Part shown: in pieces, positions 26,499 through 37,816 of the stretch
Position numbering within the stretch: position 1 is the stretch's first letter
How the letters are laid out: the number at the start of each line of letters is the position of its first letter
Assembly (NCBI RefSeq): GCF_000181515.1
Contig: NZ_ABCG01000005.1
Location: 62,001-126,000, forward strand
DNA: 64,000 nt
Source of the DNA: Erythrobacter sp. SD-21
GTDB lineage: Bacteria > Pseudomonadota > Alphaproteobacteria > Sphingomonadales > Sphingomonadaceae
Direction: 5' to 3'
Made by a program: the position numbers and the translations under genes
The notes under the pieces: model-generated
Databases searched by the model: none
The model's input: only the letters and a program-made list of their open reading frames with translations
Told to the model about the DNA's origin: nothing

Positions 26499-27578
26499 AT
26501 GCTCGACCGCATTTCCCTCACCCGTTTCCGCAATCACGAGGCGACCGAACTGGGCGCAACGGCCCGCTTCAACCTGCTGGTGGGGGAGAATGGCGCGGGC
26601 AAGACCAATGTGCTCGAGGCCCTGTCGCTGCTCGCTCCGGGACGCGGCCTGCGCCGCGCCAATCTTGCCGACATAGTGCAGCACGGCGTGGACGAAGGGT
26701 TCGGCGTCGGTGCCAGCCTTCTGGTCGACGAGGGAGAGCCGGTCCGGCTAGCCACCTATTCCGAAAGCGCCCAGCCCTCGCGCCGCCGCGTGCGCATCAA
26801 CGGCGCGGACGCTTCCGCCGCGGCGCTTGGCGAATGGATTGCGCTGACTTGGCTCACCCCGGCGATGGACGGGCTCTTCACCGGCCCCGCCGCCGATCGC
26901 CGCCGCTTCATCGACCGCATGGCGCTGGCGCTCGATCCTGCCCATGCCCAACACGCGGCGCGTTACGAGGGCGCCCTGCGCGAGCGCAACCGGCTGCTGT
27001 CGGACGATCGTCCGCCCGAAAGCGCCTGGCTCGATGCGATCGAGGCGCAAATGGTGGAGCATGGCGGCCGCCTGATCGCAGGCCGCGCCGCGCTGGTGGA
27101 TACACTGATGGCGCGCATTGCCCATATGCCGAGCAAGCCCTTTGCCCGCCCCGCCCTCACCTATGCGCCCGGCGGCGCCGACAGCGCCGAAGCCTTGTCG
27201 CAGGCGCTGTTCGAAGGGCGGCAGCGCGACCGGGCGGCGCAGCGCACCCTGGCCGGTCCCCACCGCGACGAGCTGGAAGTCATCCACGCCTCCAAGCGCG
27301 TGCCGGCCGCGCAAAGCTCGACCGGCGAGCAGAAGGCCATGCTGGTGGCGATTACCCTCGCCCACGCCGGGCTGGCCGCGCAGGGCCGCGCAGGTATCCT
27401 CCTGCTCGACGAGGTGGCCGCGCATCTGGATCCGGTGCGCCGCGCTGCCTTGTTCGACCAGCTTGCCGCCAGCGGTGCGCAGGTCTGGATGACAGGGACC
27501 GAAATCGCCCCTTTCGACAGCATCGCGGACCAGGCCGCGGTATGGAAAGTTGCCGGCGGACGCGTAATCCGCGCCTGA
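26499..27578 (+). CDS. recF: DNA replication and repair protein RecF
   Basis: RecF loads recombination proteins at gaps in DNA and is an SMC-like ATPase. The 359-residue product starts MLDRISLTRFRNH and has the Walker A site VGENGAGKTNVLEAL. It also has the conserved LDPAHAQHAARYEGALRERN helix, the HRDELEV segment, the STGEQKAML signature and the Walker B stretch ILLLDEVAAHLD. I chose ATG 26499. A TTG 11 codons earlier is also possible. It ends one base from the convergent tesA-like gene. Confidence 0.95.
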   Translation: MLDRISLTRFRNHEATELGATARFNLLVGENGAGKTNVLEALSLLAPGRGLRRANLADIVQHGVDEGFGVGASLLVDEGEPVRLATYSESAQPSRRRVRINGADASAAALGEWIALTWLTPAMDGLFTGPAADRRRFIDRMALALDPAHAQHAARYEGALRERNRLLSDDRPPESAWLDAIEAQMVEHGGRLIAGRAALVDTLMARIAHMPSKPFARPALTYAPGGADSAEALSQALFEGRQRDRAAQRTLAGPHRDELEVIHASKRVPAAQSSTGEQKAMLVAITLAHAGLAAQGRAGILLLDEVAAHLDPVRRAALFDQLAASGAQVWMTGTEIAPFDSIADQAAVWKVAGGRVIRA

Positions 27579-28277
27579 TCACCCTTCCGGCAGCGCGGCC
27601 TGCACATCGTCCAGCGTATCCGCCACTAGGATGTCGACACCCTCGGCGGTCGGGTGGATGCGATCTTCGAGGAAAAGCTCGGGCGACTGGTAGATGCTCT
27701 CCAGCCAGAACGGGATCAGGCCGACGCCGTACTCCTTGGCCAGATCGGCATAGATCGCATCGAAGCTCTGCTGGTAATCCGGACCGTAATTGGGCGGCGC
27801 GCGCATGCCCATCAGCAGCACGGGAAGCTCCCGGCGCTGCAATTCGTCAAGCATGGCCTCGAAATTGGCGCGCGTTTCTTCCGGTGAAAGGCCGCGCAGC
27901 ATGTCGTTGCCGCCCAGCTCGAGCAGGACGAGATCGGGTTTGGCGGGCAAACGATCCAGCACGAAGCCGAGCCGCTGGCGACCCGCTGCACTGGTGTCGC
28001 CCGACACGCCCGCGTCGATCACCCGGGCGTTGATGCCCTCCTGCCGCAAGGCCCGGCCCAGCCGCTCGGGATAGCCCTCGTGCTCGGCAAGGTTATAGCC
28101 CGCAAAGAGGCTGTCACCCACGGCAAGGATGCGCCGTTCGACGCCCTCCACCTCGATATCGGCCGGAGCTGCCGCCTCGCTGGCCTCGGCTTGCGGAGGA
28201 GCCGCCTCCTGCGCCTCGTTGCCGCAAGCGGCGAGGCTGAGGGCGAGCAGCGGCATCGACAAACTACTTAGGCGCAT
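27579..28277 (-). CDS. GDSL arylesterase/lysophospholipase-like lipoprotein
   Basis: The 232-residue product begins with a lipobox signal (MRLSSLSMPLLALSLAAC), so it should be lipid-anchored. A Pro/Ala-rich linker follows. The GDSL esterase blocks are visible: GDSLFAG (Ser), DAGVSGDT, GGND (oxyanion Asn) and DRIHPT near the end (catalytic Asp and His). This matches TesA-type enzymes, which cut acyl-CoA or ester bonds in the periplasm. It is divergent from a YbbA/YbbP-type ABC transporter, the same association seen for tesA in E. coli. Confidence 0.88.
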   Translation of the reverse strand: MRLSSLSMPLLALSLAACGNEAQEAAPPQAEASEAAAPADIEVEGVERRILAVGDSLFAGYNLAEHEGYPERLGRALRQEGINARVIDAGVSGDTSAAGRQRLGFVLDRLPAKPDLVLLELGGNDMLRGLSPEETRANFEAMLDELQRRELPVLLMGMRAPPNYGPDYQQSFDAIYADLAKEYGVGLIPFWLESIYQSPELFLEDRIHPTAEGVDILVADTLDDVQAALPEG

Positions 28278-28324
28278 CGGCGGACTTCCTTGTGCGTTTT
28301 TCCGCCTTCTGCCATCGCAGCCGC

Positions 28325-29022
<698 letters not shown>

Positions 29023-29026
<4 letters not shown>

Positions 29027-31530
29027 GCTGGGCCACCGCCTGGCGGATCGCGCGGCGCGATCTCAACGCGCGCTTCAAGGGGCTGCGGCTCCTCCTCGTG
29101 TGCATTTTCCTCGGCACGGCGGCGCTGGCGGCGATCGGTTCGCTGACCGCCGCGATCGAGCGCGAACTGGCCGCCAACGGGCAGGCTTTCCTCGGCGGCG
29201 ACGTGCAGATCGAGCTGTGGCAGCGCTCGCTGAACGACGATGAGCGCGCGGCGCTGGAGGAACTCGGCACGGTGTCGGCGGGAACGCGCCTGCAGGCCAT
29301 GGCGCGCAAGGACGATATTGCCGCTCCCATCGAATTGAAGGCGGTCGACGGAGCCTATCCGCTCTATGGCACGCTGGTGCTCGAGGGTGGCCGCGAGGCG
29401 GACGCACCGGAGGGCAACGAGGCGTTTCTCGCGCCCGGAGCGGCCGACCGGCTGGGTGTGGCCGTGGGCGATAGCATCGCCATCGGAACCGAAAATCTGC
29501 AAGTGGCCGGGATTATCGAAGATGAGCCGGATCGCCTGGGCGAAGGCTTCCAGCTCGGCCCGACGATCATCGTCGCCGAAGACCTTCCGGAGCGCGCCGG
29601 CCTGCTGGCTCCGGGCGCGATGTATCAGAGCAAGACCCGCGTGGCGCTCCCCGCGCCGCGTAATCTCGAGGCGGTGGAGGAAGATCTGGAGGCCCGTTTC
29701 CCCGACTCCGGCTTCGACATCGACACCGCCGAACGCGCCGCGCCGGGGACCGACCGCTTCGTCGAACGGATGAGCGAATTTCTCACTCTCGTCGGCCTTG
29801 CCGCCCTCGTCATCGCCGGGATCGGCATTGGCGGCGGCGTCTCCTCCTATCTCGACGCCCGGCGCCAGTCCGTGGCCACGCTCAAGGTCCTGGGCGCCGA
29901 CAGCCGCGATATCGCGCGCGTCTATGCCCTGCAGATCTTCGCCGCTTCCGCCGTGGGAAGCCTAGCTGGGCTTGCGGTGGGCGTGGCGGTCGTCCCGATC
30001 CTCGCCAGCGCGTTGAAGGGGCTGCTTCCCGTCGACGCGGGCTTCGTATTCGACCCGAGCGCCCTGCTGCTGGCCGCCTCCTATGGCCTGCTGGTGGCGC
30101 TCGTCTTCGCCGCGCCCCCGCTCATGCGCGCGCGGCACTTCCCGGCGATGGCGTTGATGCGCGCCCGCGTCGCCCCGCTCGCGCGCGACAAGGCGGCGAT
30201 CCTCGTCGTCATCGCGGGCCTCGCGGCAATCGTCGGGCTCGCGCTGGTCACATCGAGCCGCCCGATGCTGGCAGGCGGCTTCCTCGCCGGGGCCGCCGTG
30301 GTGCTGGGCCTTCTCGCGCTCCTTGGCTGGCTCATCCGCAAGGGTGCAGGTGCCCTTCCCCGCCCCAAGAGTCCCATCGCGCGTGCCGCGCTCGCCAACA
30401 TCCACCGCCCCGGCTCGAGCACCGGCTCGCTCGTGACCGCCTTGGGTTTCGGCCTCGCCGCCTTCGTCCTCCTTGCCGCTATTCAAAGCAGCATCGACGG
30501 CAATATCCAGAGCCGCGTACCTGAACGAGCGCCCGACTATTTCGTGCTCGACGTGCCACGCGACCGGCAGGCCGATTTCGAGGCGCTGGTGGCGCAAACG
30601 GACGCCGAAGCGCAGGTGCGCGCCGTCCCGGCCCTCCGCGGATCGGTGCTGGCCTTCGGTCCCGAAGACGCGATGACCCGCACCTCGAAGCTGGAAGAGA
30701 TCCCCGACGGGGCCTGGGCCCTGCGCGGCGAACGCGGCCTGACCTATGCCGACGAAGTTCCTCCCGGAAACGAGGTCACCGGCGGCCAGTGGTGGGGTTC
30801 GATGTACCAGGGCGAGCCGCTCGTCTCGGTGGACGAGGAATTTGCGCGCGCAGCCGGGCTGGAAATCGGCGACCGGCTGACCTTCGGTGTGCTGGGCGCA
30901 GAGATCGAAACGCGCATCGCCAGCACCCGCCGCATCGATTGGGAAAGCATGGGCTTCAACTATGTCTTCGTGCTCAGCCCCAATGCGCTGGCGGATACGC
31001 CGCACAACCTTGCCGCGACCATCGAGCTGACCGAAGGCACGCCGACCGGTCCGTTGCTCCAGGCACTGGTGCGCGAATTTCCCTCCACCTCGGTGATCGA
31101 AGTGGGTGGCGTGCTGCAGCAGGCCCGCACGATCCTCGAACAGGTCGGACTCGCCACCCTCGCCGCTGCAAGTGTCGCCGTGCTGGCGGGCCTTGCCGTC
31201 CTGTTGGGAGCGATAGCCGCAGCCCGCGCCTCGCGGACTTATGACACGGTGGTGTTGCGCGTTCTGGGCGCGGACCGGCGGCAGGTGCTGACCATGCAAT
31301 TGGCGGAGTACGCGCTGCTGGCCGGTGCGCTGGCGATCGTCGCGCTCGGGCTCGGCTCGCTCACCGCGTGGCTGGTGGTGACGCAGCTGTTCGAATTCGA
31401 CTGGCTCCCCGACTGGGGAGAGGTCTTCGCCGTACTCGGCCTCGGGCTGGCCGTGGTTCTGGTCTTTGCCGTTGGCGGGTCCCTGCCGCTGCTGCGTGCG
31501 AAACCCGCCCAGGCACTGAGGGCGCTCTAA
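29023..31530 (+). CDS. ABC transporter permease, FtsX/YbbP type
   Basis: The 835-residue product is a large two-FtsX-domain permease. The N-terminal membrane helix (about 20-42) follows [17 protein letters not shown] and is followed by a periplasmic MacB-like region. Three helices lie near 255-360, and several more lie at about 390-500, including [17 protein letters not shown] segments. A second periplasmic region comes next, and the last three helices (about 715-830) end KPAQALRAL. It pairs with the upstream ATPase. YbbAP-type systems are linked to lipid or peptide extraction from the membrane. Confidence 0.92.
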
Positions 31531-31690
31531 GGCGGAAAGCCGCACTTGGTAGAAGCCGGTGGATTGGCGAGGTCTGCCTTGCCGTACCTCACACAAAAAC
31601 GAACCCTTGGGACTGCATGTGCCTCGTCGCGTGCGCTTTCGCTCCACTCCCCTCGCATGCCGAATGTCCAACGTCTGCCGCGCACAGGCA

Positions 31691-31718
31691 AAAGAAAAGG
31701 GGACCCGAAGGCCCCCTT
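31691..31718 (-). terminator. Rho-independent terminator of the TonB receptor gene
   Basis: On the minus strand AAGGGGGCC pairs with GGTCCCCTT (one G-T pair) around TTCG, followed by TTTTCTTTT. It lies about 28 bases after the receptor stop and is a strong intrinsic terminator. Confidence 0.88.
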
Positions 31719-31745
31719 TCCCAGTTCACTGCTCTTGCGAAGAAA

Positions 31746-34448
31746 TCAGAACTTGAATTTCGCGGCCACGCCATAGGTGCGCGGCTGGTTGGGATAGCCG
31801 GAGATCGACTGACCCTGCGCCACCGACGGGAAGAAGGTGGTGAGGTAGCGATCGTCGAGCAGGTTGCGGCCCCAGACCGTGAGTTCCAGACCCATGGCGA
31901 AAGCATAGGTCGCCGAGGCGTTCAGGCTGTTGACTTCACGCGTGTAGAACTGCGCGATGTCGCGGGCCGGCTGGAAGTTCTGCTCGCCGGTGGCCGGATC
32001 GGTTTCGATGAAGTTCGGGAAACCGTCGAGCGCCGGGATCTGCGACTGGTAGGAGAAATCGCCGCGCAGGATGAAGCGATCGCCTGCGTCATTGATTTCC
32101 TTGTTCCAGCTCGCGCCGAAGACGGCCGACAGTTCCGGAACGCCCGCACGCTGCAGGCCCGAAAGGTCACCCACGGCCGAACCGGTGAACTCGTCGTAGA
32201 TCGCATCGAGATAGGTCATGGCGATATTCAGCGTCAGCGAGTCAGTCGGGCGGACGTTGCCGTCGAACTCGATGCCGAAAGTTTCCTGCTTGCCTGCGTT
32301 GCTGAGCACGAAGGACGAGCCGACGAAGGTGTTGGCCTGGAAATCGTCGATGTTCTGCTGGAAGATCGTCAGGTTCGCAGCCGCATAGTCCCAGTTCGCC
32401 TTGATGCCGACCTCGAAGACTTCCGAAGTCTCGGCAGCCGCGAAGCGGGTGCCGGGGCGAAGGTTGTTGACGGCAAGGCCCTGCGCCTGCAGCGCGGCGA
32501 AATCGCCTGGAAGCGGACGGCTGTCGCGCGAGAGATTGAAGCTCGGCGCCTTGTAGCCGGTTGCCCAGCTCGCATAGGCGTTGAGCGTCGGCGAGATCTC
32601 GTAGGCGAGACGGACGCTGTAGCTCCACTGATCATCGTCGGTGGCGCAATCTTCGACCGCGTTCGGGCAGTTCTGCAGCGGCGGCAGGAACTGCAGCGGC
32701 GTCAGGCCGAGCAGAGGGTTGACTGCGGGGTTCGTGTCGTTCGCGTCGGCAAAAGCCTGGACACCCGCAGAAACTTGGCCGAACGCAGCCGGGTTGGCCG
32801 CGGCGAAGGCACCGATCTCGGCCTGGGAAGCGGGGCGGCCGAGCATCAGGATGCTGCCGACCTGTCCTGCAAGACCTTCCGCGAAGATCGCCCGGTTGCC
32901 CGAAGCCACCAGATCGATGTTCGAGAAGACATCGGTGCTGACCGAGTCGGTCACGATCTGCTTCTTGTCTTTGGTGTAGTTCGCACCAAGCGTCAGCACG
33001 AGAGCATCGGTGAACTCGAAATCGACGTTGCCGAAGATCGAGTAGGCTTCGTTGTCCTGCGAAATGCTGTTGAAGAAGCCCTGGCCCTCGGCAAAGAACT
33101 GGCCGGTGAAGTCGGTGCCGTTCAGCGCACCCAGTGTCGCTTCAAGGGTCGGAATGCTTTGCGTACCGCCAGTCAGGCCCTGGACCAGAAGATCGGCATA
33201 GGGACGGAAGTCGCTGCCGTAGACGATCTGGTCCCGAGTGCTCACGCTCTCATCGAAATAGTAGCCGCCCAACAGGAAGTTGAACGGACCGTCGAAGTCC
33301 GAAGAGAAGCGCAGTTCCTGTGTGAAGGTGTCGATGTCGGCATCGCCGATGTTCGCACCGGTCGCGAGGCTGGCGCTGGTGAAGTCGACGTCCTGGTCGG
33401 CCGCGAGGCTGGTTTCGCGATAGGCGGTGATCGACGTCGCGGTGATTGCGCCGAACTCGTAATCGAGCTGGCCCGAAATACCGTAGTTCTGGACTTCGTT
33501 GATCGGGTCGACATCGGTGAAGATGACATCGCCATCGGGATTGTTGTTGAAGTCGTTCACCTGGCCGCCGATAAGGCGGATGACCGAGGTTTCGAGCGAC
33601 GGACGCACGTTGACGACGCCGCAGCAACGCTCTTCGATCTCGTCGTAATCGGCGATGATGCGGGCCTGCAGCGGGCCGCCATTGTCGAACAGCAGCTGGC
33701 CGCGGGTAAACCAGCGATTGCGATCGTTGACGTCTTCGCCGTTGAAACCGTTGGTGAGGTAACCGTCACGGTTGTTCCAGCCGGCACCGGCGCTGAACGC
33801 GATCGAATCGCTGATCGGGCCGGTGATGTAACCCTTCACTACCTTGGCTTCGAAATTGCCGTAGCTCGCTTCCACGCTGCCGCTAAAGTCGAATTCGGGA
33901 CGCTTGGTGACCAGCGAGATCACGCCGGCGCTGGCGTTCTTGCCGAACAGGGTCGACTGCGGGCCACGCAAGACCTCGACGCGCTGGATGTCGGGAAGGT
34001 CCGAAATCTGCGCGATGGCGCGGCTGCGGTACACGCCGTCGACGAACATGGCGACCGACGGTTCGAGACCGATGTTGTTGCCGTCCGTGCCGAAGCCGCG
34101 GACCGAATAGCTGGTTGCGAACGCGCTCTGCAGCGTGCTGACGCGGAGCGAGGGAACCACGGTGGCAAGATCGGCGATGTCGCGGATCTGCGCCTGTTCG
34201 ATGGTTTCGGCGGTGGTCACGCTGACGGCGACGGGGACTTCCTGAAGCGTCTGTTCGCGCTTGGTCGCGGTCACGACGATAACGTTGGGATCCGGGCTCT
34301 CGGCCTGTTCTTCGGCGTCGTCATAGACGGCGGCCTGGTCTTCGCCTTCATCCTGCGCGAGCGCGGCTGTGGGCATGGCAAGTGCGGCAGTGCCGACCAG
34401 AAGGGCGGAGCGAACGGTCGCACCGCGACCGAAACGGGTAAATTTCAT
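31746..34448 (-). CDS. TonB-dependent outer-membrane receptor
   Basis: The 900-residue receptor has a signal peptide (MKFTRFGRGATVRSAL to AALAQD), then a TonB box-like strand (NVIVVTATKREQTLQEVPVA). A plug domain to about residue 165 contains VSTLQSAFATSYSVRGFG and QRVEVLRGPQSTLFGKN. The rest is a 22-stranded barrel ending AAKFKF with a terminal Phe. The plug and barrel match the sphingomonad Fe-siderophore/carbohydrate-type receptors. No substrate gene is adjacent. The start at 34448 is preceded by GAGAGGACGC. Its own terminator closes the gene. Confidence 0.95.
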   Translation of the reverse strand: MKFTRFGRGATVRSALLVGTAALAMPTAALAQDEGEDQAAVYDDAEEQAESPDPNVIVVTATKREQTLQEVPVAVSVTTAETIEQAQIRDIADLATVVPSLRVSTLQSAFATSYSVRGFGTDGNNIGLEPSVAMFVDGVYRSRAIAQISDLPDIQRVEVLRGPQSTLFGKNASAGVISLVTKRPEFDFSGSVEASYGNFEAKVVKGYITGPISDSIAFSAGAGWNNRDGYLTNGFNGEDVNDRNRWFTRGQLLFDNGGPLQARIIADYDEIEERCCGVVNVRPSLETSVIRLIGGQVNDFNNNPDGDVIFTDVDPINEVQNYGISGQLDYEFGAITATSITAYRETSLAADQDVDFTSASLATGANIGDADIDTFTQELRFSSDFDGPFNFLLGGYYFDESVSTRDQIVYGSDFRPYADLLVQGLTGGTQSIPTLEATLGALNGTDFTGQFFAEGQGFFNSISQDNEAYSIFGNVDFEFTDALVLTLGANYTKDKKQIVTDSVSTDVFSNIDLVASGNRAIFAEGLAGQVGSILMLGRPASQAEIGAFAAANPAAFGQVSAGVQAFADANDTNPAVNPLLGLTPLQFLPPLQNCPNAVEDCATDDDQWSYSVRLAYEISPTLNAYASWATGYKAPSFNLSRDSRPLPGDFAALQAQGLAVNNLRPGTRFAAAETSEVFEVGIKANWDYAAANLTIFQQNIDDFQANTFVGSSFVLSNAGKQETFGIEFDGNVRPTDSLTLNIAMTYLDAIYDEFTGSAVGDLSGLQRAGVPELSAVFGASWNKEINDAGDRFILRGDFSYQSQIPALDGFPNFIETDPATGEQNFQPARDIAQFYTREVNSLNASATYAFAMGLELTVWGRNLLDDRYLTTFFPSVAQGQSISGYPNQPRTYGVAAKFKF

Positions 34449-34718
34449 GTTATAGCGTCCTCTCAAACGATCACGTGTTTTGGCCTGCAAAAAGTCCCCA
34501 AACCACGCAGACGTATGCGGAATTATTGGGAGAGTGCCGCCCACTCAAGTGTTTAGCGCAAGCCTTACACAGGCTATCCCAAAGTGTGCTTTTCGAGTAA
34601 CACACCCGGACAGTGCACCGCACCGCTTGCCGCATTGCACCGATTCGGCTAGGGGCGCGCACGAATTGGCAGCGCCGGAATAGCGCGCCGCTACGGCATC
34701 CTTACGAAAGCACATATT

Positions 34719-36539
34719 ATGTCCCGCGACCTTCGCAACGTGGCGATCATCGCCCACGTCGACCATGGCAAGACCACGCTCGTCGACCAGCTCTTCCGCC
34801 AGTCGGGCACTTTCCGCGAAAACCAGCGCGTCGAAGAGCGCGCGATGGATTCGAACGACCTGGAAAAGGAGCGCGGGATCACGATTCTCGCCAAGTGCAC
34901 CAGCGTCGAATGGAACGGCACGCGCATCAACATCGTCGACACTCCGGGTCACGCCGACTTCGGCGCCGAGGTCGAGCGCATCCTCTCCATGGTCGACGGC
35001 GTCATCCTGCTGGTCGACAGCGCCGAAGGCCCGATGCCGCAGACCAAGTTCGTCACCGGAAAGGCGCTTGGTCTCGGCCTGCGCCCGATCGTGGTCGTCA
35101 ACAAGATCGACCGCGGCGACGCGCGTCCGCAGGAAGTGCTCGACGAAGTGTTCGACCTCTTCGCTTCGCTGGACGCGAACGACGATCAGCTCGACTTCCC
35201 TTCGCTTTGGGCTTCGGGCCGCGACGGCTACGCCAGCGAAGACGAAACCGCGCGTTCGGGCGATCTGGAGCCGCTGTTCAAGCTGATCGTCGACCATGTC
35301 CCCGCACCGGGTCTCGACACCGAAGCGCCCTTCAGCTTCCTCGCCACCCTGCTCGACCGCGACAACTTCATGGGCCGCGTGCTCACCGGCCGCGTCCAAT
35401 CAGGCAAGATCGACGTCAACGATCCGATCCACGCGCTCGACGGTGATGGAAATGTCGTCGAAGTCGGCCGCGCGACCAAGCTCCTGAGCTTCGACGGCCT
35501 CGACCGCGTTCCGGTCGAGCATGCAGAAGCGGGCGACATCATCGCGCTTGCTGGACTCGAGAAGGCGACCGTTTCAAACACCGTCGCCGATCCCAGCGTG
35601 AAGACGCCGATCGAAGCGCAGCCGATCGATCCGCCAACGCTCGCCATGCAGTTCTCGGTCAACGACAGCCCACTGGCAGGCCGCGAGGGCAGCAAGGTGA
35701 CGAGCCGCATGATCCGCGACCGTCTCTACCGCGAAGCGGAAACCAATGTGGCCATTCGTATTACCGAAAGCGCCGACAAGGACAGCTTCGAAGTCGCCGG
35801 CCGCGGCGAACTTCAGCTCGGTGTGCTCATCGAAACGATGCGCCGCGAAGGCTTCGAACTCGGCATCAGCCGTCCGCGCGTGCTGTTCCGTGAAGAGAAC
35901 GGCCAGCGCATGGAGCCGTTCGAGACCGTCGTCATCGACGTGGATGACGAGCACTCCGGCACGGTTGTCGAGAAGATGCAGCGCCGCAAGGCCGAGCTGA
36001 CCGAAATGCGCCCCTCTGGCCAGGGCAAGACCCGCATCACCTTCTCCGCCCCGTCGCGCGGCCTTATCGGCTACCACGGCGAATTCCTGTCCGATACGCG
36101 CGGCACGGGCATCATGAACCGCCTGTTCGAAAAGTACGACACTTATCGCGGGCCTATCGAAGGTCGCCAGAACGGCGTGCTTATCTCGATGGTGCCGGGT
36201 GAAGCCGTTCCCTATGCGCTCAATGCACTAGAAGACCGCGGCGAGCTCTTCATCGGCGGCGGCGCGAAGATCTACGAAGGCATGGTGATCGGCGAGAACG
36301 CCAAGCCCGACGATCTGGAAGTGAACCCGATGAAGTCGAAGCAGCTGACGAACTTCCGTTCGACCGGCAAGGACGACGCCATCCGCCTCACTCCGCCGCG
36401 CGTGATGACGCTGGAACAGGCCATCGCTTACATCGACGACGACGAGATGGTCGAAGTGACGCCGGAGAACATCCGCTTGCGCAAGGCCATCCTCGATCCG
36501 CACGAGCGCAAGCGCGCCAAGCGCGCCGCGCAGAGCTGA
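34719..36539 (+). CDS. typA: Translational GTPase TypA/BipA
   Basis: TypA is a ribosome-binding GTPase related to EF-G/LepA that helps 50S assembly under stress. The 606-residue protein has [12 protein letters not shown] (G1), RERGITI-type switch ([11 protein letters not shown]), [14 protein letters not shown] (G3), [12 protein letters not shown] (G4) and a C-terminal region ([15 protein letters not shown], [10 protein letters not shown]) unique to TypA. A 270-base gap separates it from the divergent TonB receptor, where both promoters must lie. Confidence 0.97.
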   Translation: MSRDLRNVAIIAHVDHGKTTLVDQLFRQSGTFRENQRVEERAMDSNDLEKERGITILAKCTSVEWNGTRINIVDTPGHADFGAEVERILSMVDGVILLVDSAEGPMPQTKFVTGKALGLGLRPIVVVNKIDRGDARPQEVLDEVFDLFASLDANDDQLDFPSLWASGRDGYASEDETARSGDLEPLFKLIVDHVPAPGLDTEAPFSFLATLLDRDNFMGRVLTGRVQSGKIDVNDPIHALDGDGNVVEVGRATKLLSFDGLDRVPVEHAEAGDIIALAGLEKATVSNTVADPSVKTPIEAQPIDPPTLAMQFSVNDSPLAGREGSKVTSRMIRDRLYREAETNVAIRITESADKDSFEVAGRGELQLGVLIETMRREGFELGISRPRVLFREENGQRMEPFETVVIDVDDEHSGTVVEKMQRRKAELTEMRPSGQGKTRITFSAPSRGLIGYHGEFLSDTRGTGIMNRLFEKYDTYRGPIEGRQNGVLISMVPGEAVPYALNALEDRGELFIGGGAKIYEGMVIGENAKPDDLEVNPMKSKQLTNFRSTGKDDAIRLTPPRVMTLEQAIAYIDDDEMVEVTPENIRLRKAILDPHERKRAKRAAQS

Positions 36540-36555
36540 TCTTTCCTATCCCGCG

Positions 36556-37311
36556 CTATCCTGCGACGAGCCAGCTCTCGCCCAGGACCAGCGCGGCATA
36601 GAGAAGCGCCCCACCGAAGAACGGCAGGAAGAAGCTCTTTCGGTCTTCCGGCAGCTCTTCCTTGAGCACCAACAGAACGATACCGCCTGCCACGAAGGCG
36701 AAGATACAGCCGATCGCCAATTCGGGCAGTTCCACCGCCAGTCCGAGGGCCCAACCTCCCAGAGTGGCGGTGACCAGCACCCACCGTCCGCGCGCGTCAT
36801 AAATCTCGGGGTGGTTCGTGCGCGTGCCGAAGTCTGCTGTCACCAGGTGGAGCACCATGGCTGCGAAATAGAGCATGAGGCCCGCGGCGCTCGGGTCCTC
36901 CCGATGATTGAGCAGGTATGCAATGAGGCCGACCAGCAGCGCACTCGCGCCGATGTGTAGCCAGAACACCGGGTGGTGCGGCCGGTCCCTGCCCTCTCGC
37001 TCCATTCGCTCATCGCGCGACACGGAAAGAGCGCGCTCCAGCCCGTAGAACAGCGCCAACCCCACCAGCGAGAGCGTGTAGACCAGCCCTTCGGCCAATC
37101 GAGCATCGAGGCCGATCGCCTTCTCGAACGTCCCCGCATGGGCCCCCAGTTCGGGCAGGATGTGCAGGAACACATAGCCAACCGCCACGCCGCCGGCGAA
37201 GGATAGCCAGCGACTACGCGGGTTTCGGTCGAGAAAACGCAACCGACCTACGAAGATGTGCACCGCCGAAAAGGCTAGTGCCATGGCGAACGTCACGAGC
37301 GTGAGATCCAT
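36556..37311 (-). CDS. ZIP-like integral membrane protein
   Basis: The 251-residue product has about seven hydrophobic segments. Histidine and glutamate motifs lie inside membrane helices, FLHILPELGAHAG near residue 50 and HLVTADFGTRTNHPEIY near 160, and VLKEELPEDRKSFFLPFFGG lies near the end. That pattern recalls ZIP metal transporters, but the order is not a clear match, so the call is tentative. I chose ATG 37311. It ends convergently beside typA. Confidence 0.55.
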   Translation of the reverse strand: MDLTLVTFAMALAFSAVHIFVGRLRFLDRNPRSRWLSFAGGVAVGYVFLHILPELGAHAGTFEKAIGLDARLAEGLVYTLSLVGLALFYGLERALSVSRDERMEREGRDRPHHPVFWLHIGASALLVGLIAYLLNHREDPSAAGLMLYFAAMVLHLVTADFGTRTNHPEIYDARGRWVLVTATLGGWALGLAVELPELAIGCIFAFVAGGIVLLVLKEELPEDRKSFFLPFFGGALLYAALVLGESWLVAG

Positions 37312-37429
37312 GATCGCTTCATGACCGCACGAGCCGGGCAGCACAAGTGTAGCGAGATATTACGTTTTTGCGTCCAATTGTTGGAACCCGCTCTAGTTCA
37401 GAGGGTTTCGAGCCTCTAGGAGGCAATCA

Positions 37430-37816
37430 ATGAAACGCATCATGGTCGTGGATGACGAGGCTCTCGTCCTGTTCGATCTCGTCATGACCGTGGAGGACCT
37501 GGGCTACGAGGTTTTCTGCGATAGCATCAGCGTGCCCGACGCCCTCGAATGCCTCGGCGACGATTGCCCCGATGCTGCCCTGCTCGATATCGATGTCGGC
37601 GGAACACTGGTGTGGCCGCTCGCACGCGTGCTTAAGGAACGCGGCTGCCCAATCGCCTTCGTCAGCGCGAATGGCGCGCACCAGGAATTGAAAGGCGAAT
37701 TCGCCGATGCCGGCTTCATCGACAAGCCTGCTTCGAGCGACCAGATCGGCATGACGCTGGAAAGACTTCTTGGTACCGCTCAGGTGGAACCGCAGGCTAT
37801 CGCTGCTCGAGCGTGA
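37430..37816 (+). CDS. Single-domain response regulator
   Basis: The 128-residue product is a stand-alone REC domain. It has the acidic pair MVVDDEALV, the phospho-acceptor Asp in LLDIDVGG near residue 55, the Thr/Ser-type FVSANG segment and the GFIDKPAS lysine. A strong ribosome site (AGGAGG) sits before ATG 37430. It lies tail to tail with the HWE kinase pseudogene (20-base overlap), so it was probably that kinase's partner or a sink for phosphoryl groups. With the kinase broken it may now be orphaned. Confidence 0.92.
   Translation: MKRIMVVDDEALVLFDLVMTVEDLGYEVFCDSISVPDALECLGDDCPDAALLDIDVGGTLVWPLARVLKERGCPIAFVSANGAHQELKGEFADAGFIDKPASSDQIGMTLERLLGTAQVEPQAIAARA

Noticed and set aside
31368-34556. 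A very long open frame of 1062 codons on the plus strand
   Set aside because: It is antisense to the TonB receptor, has no family features or ribosome site, and arises from GC-rich codon bias.
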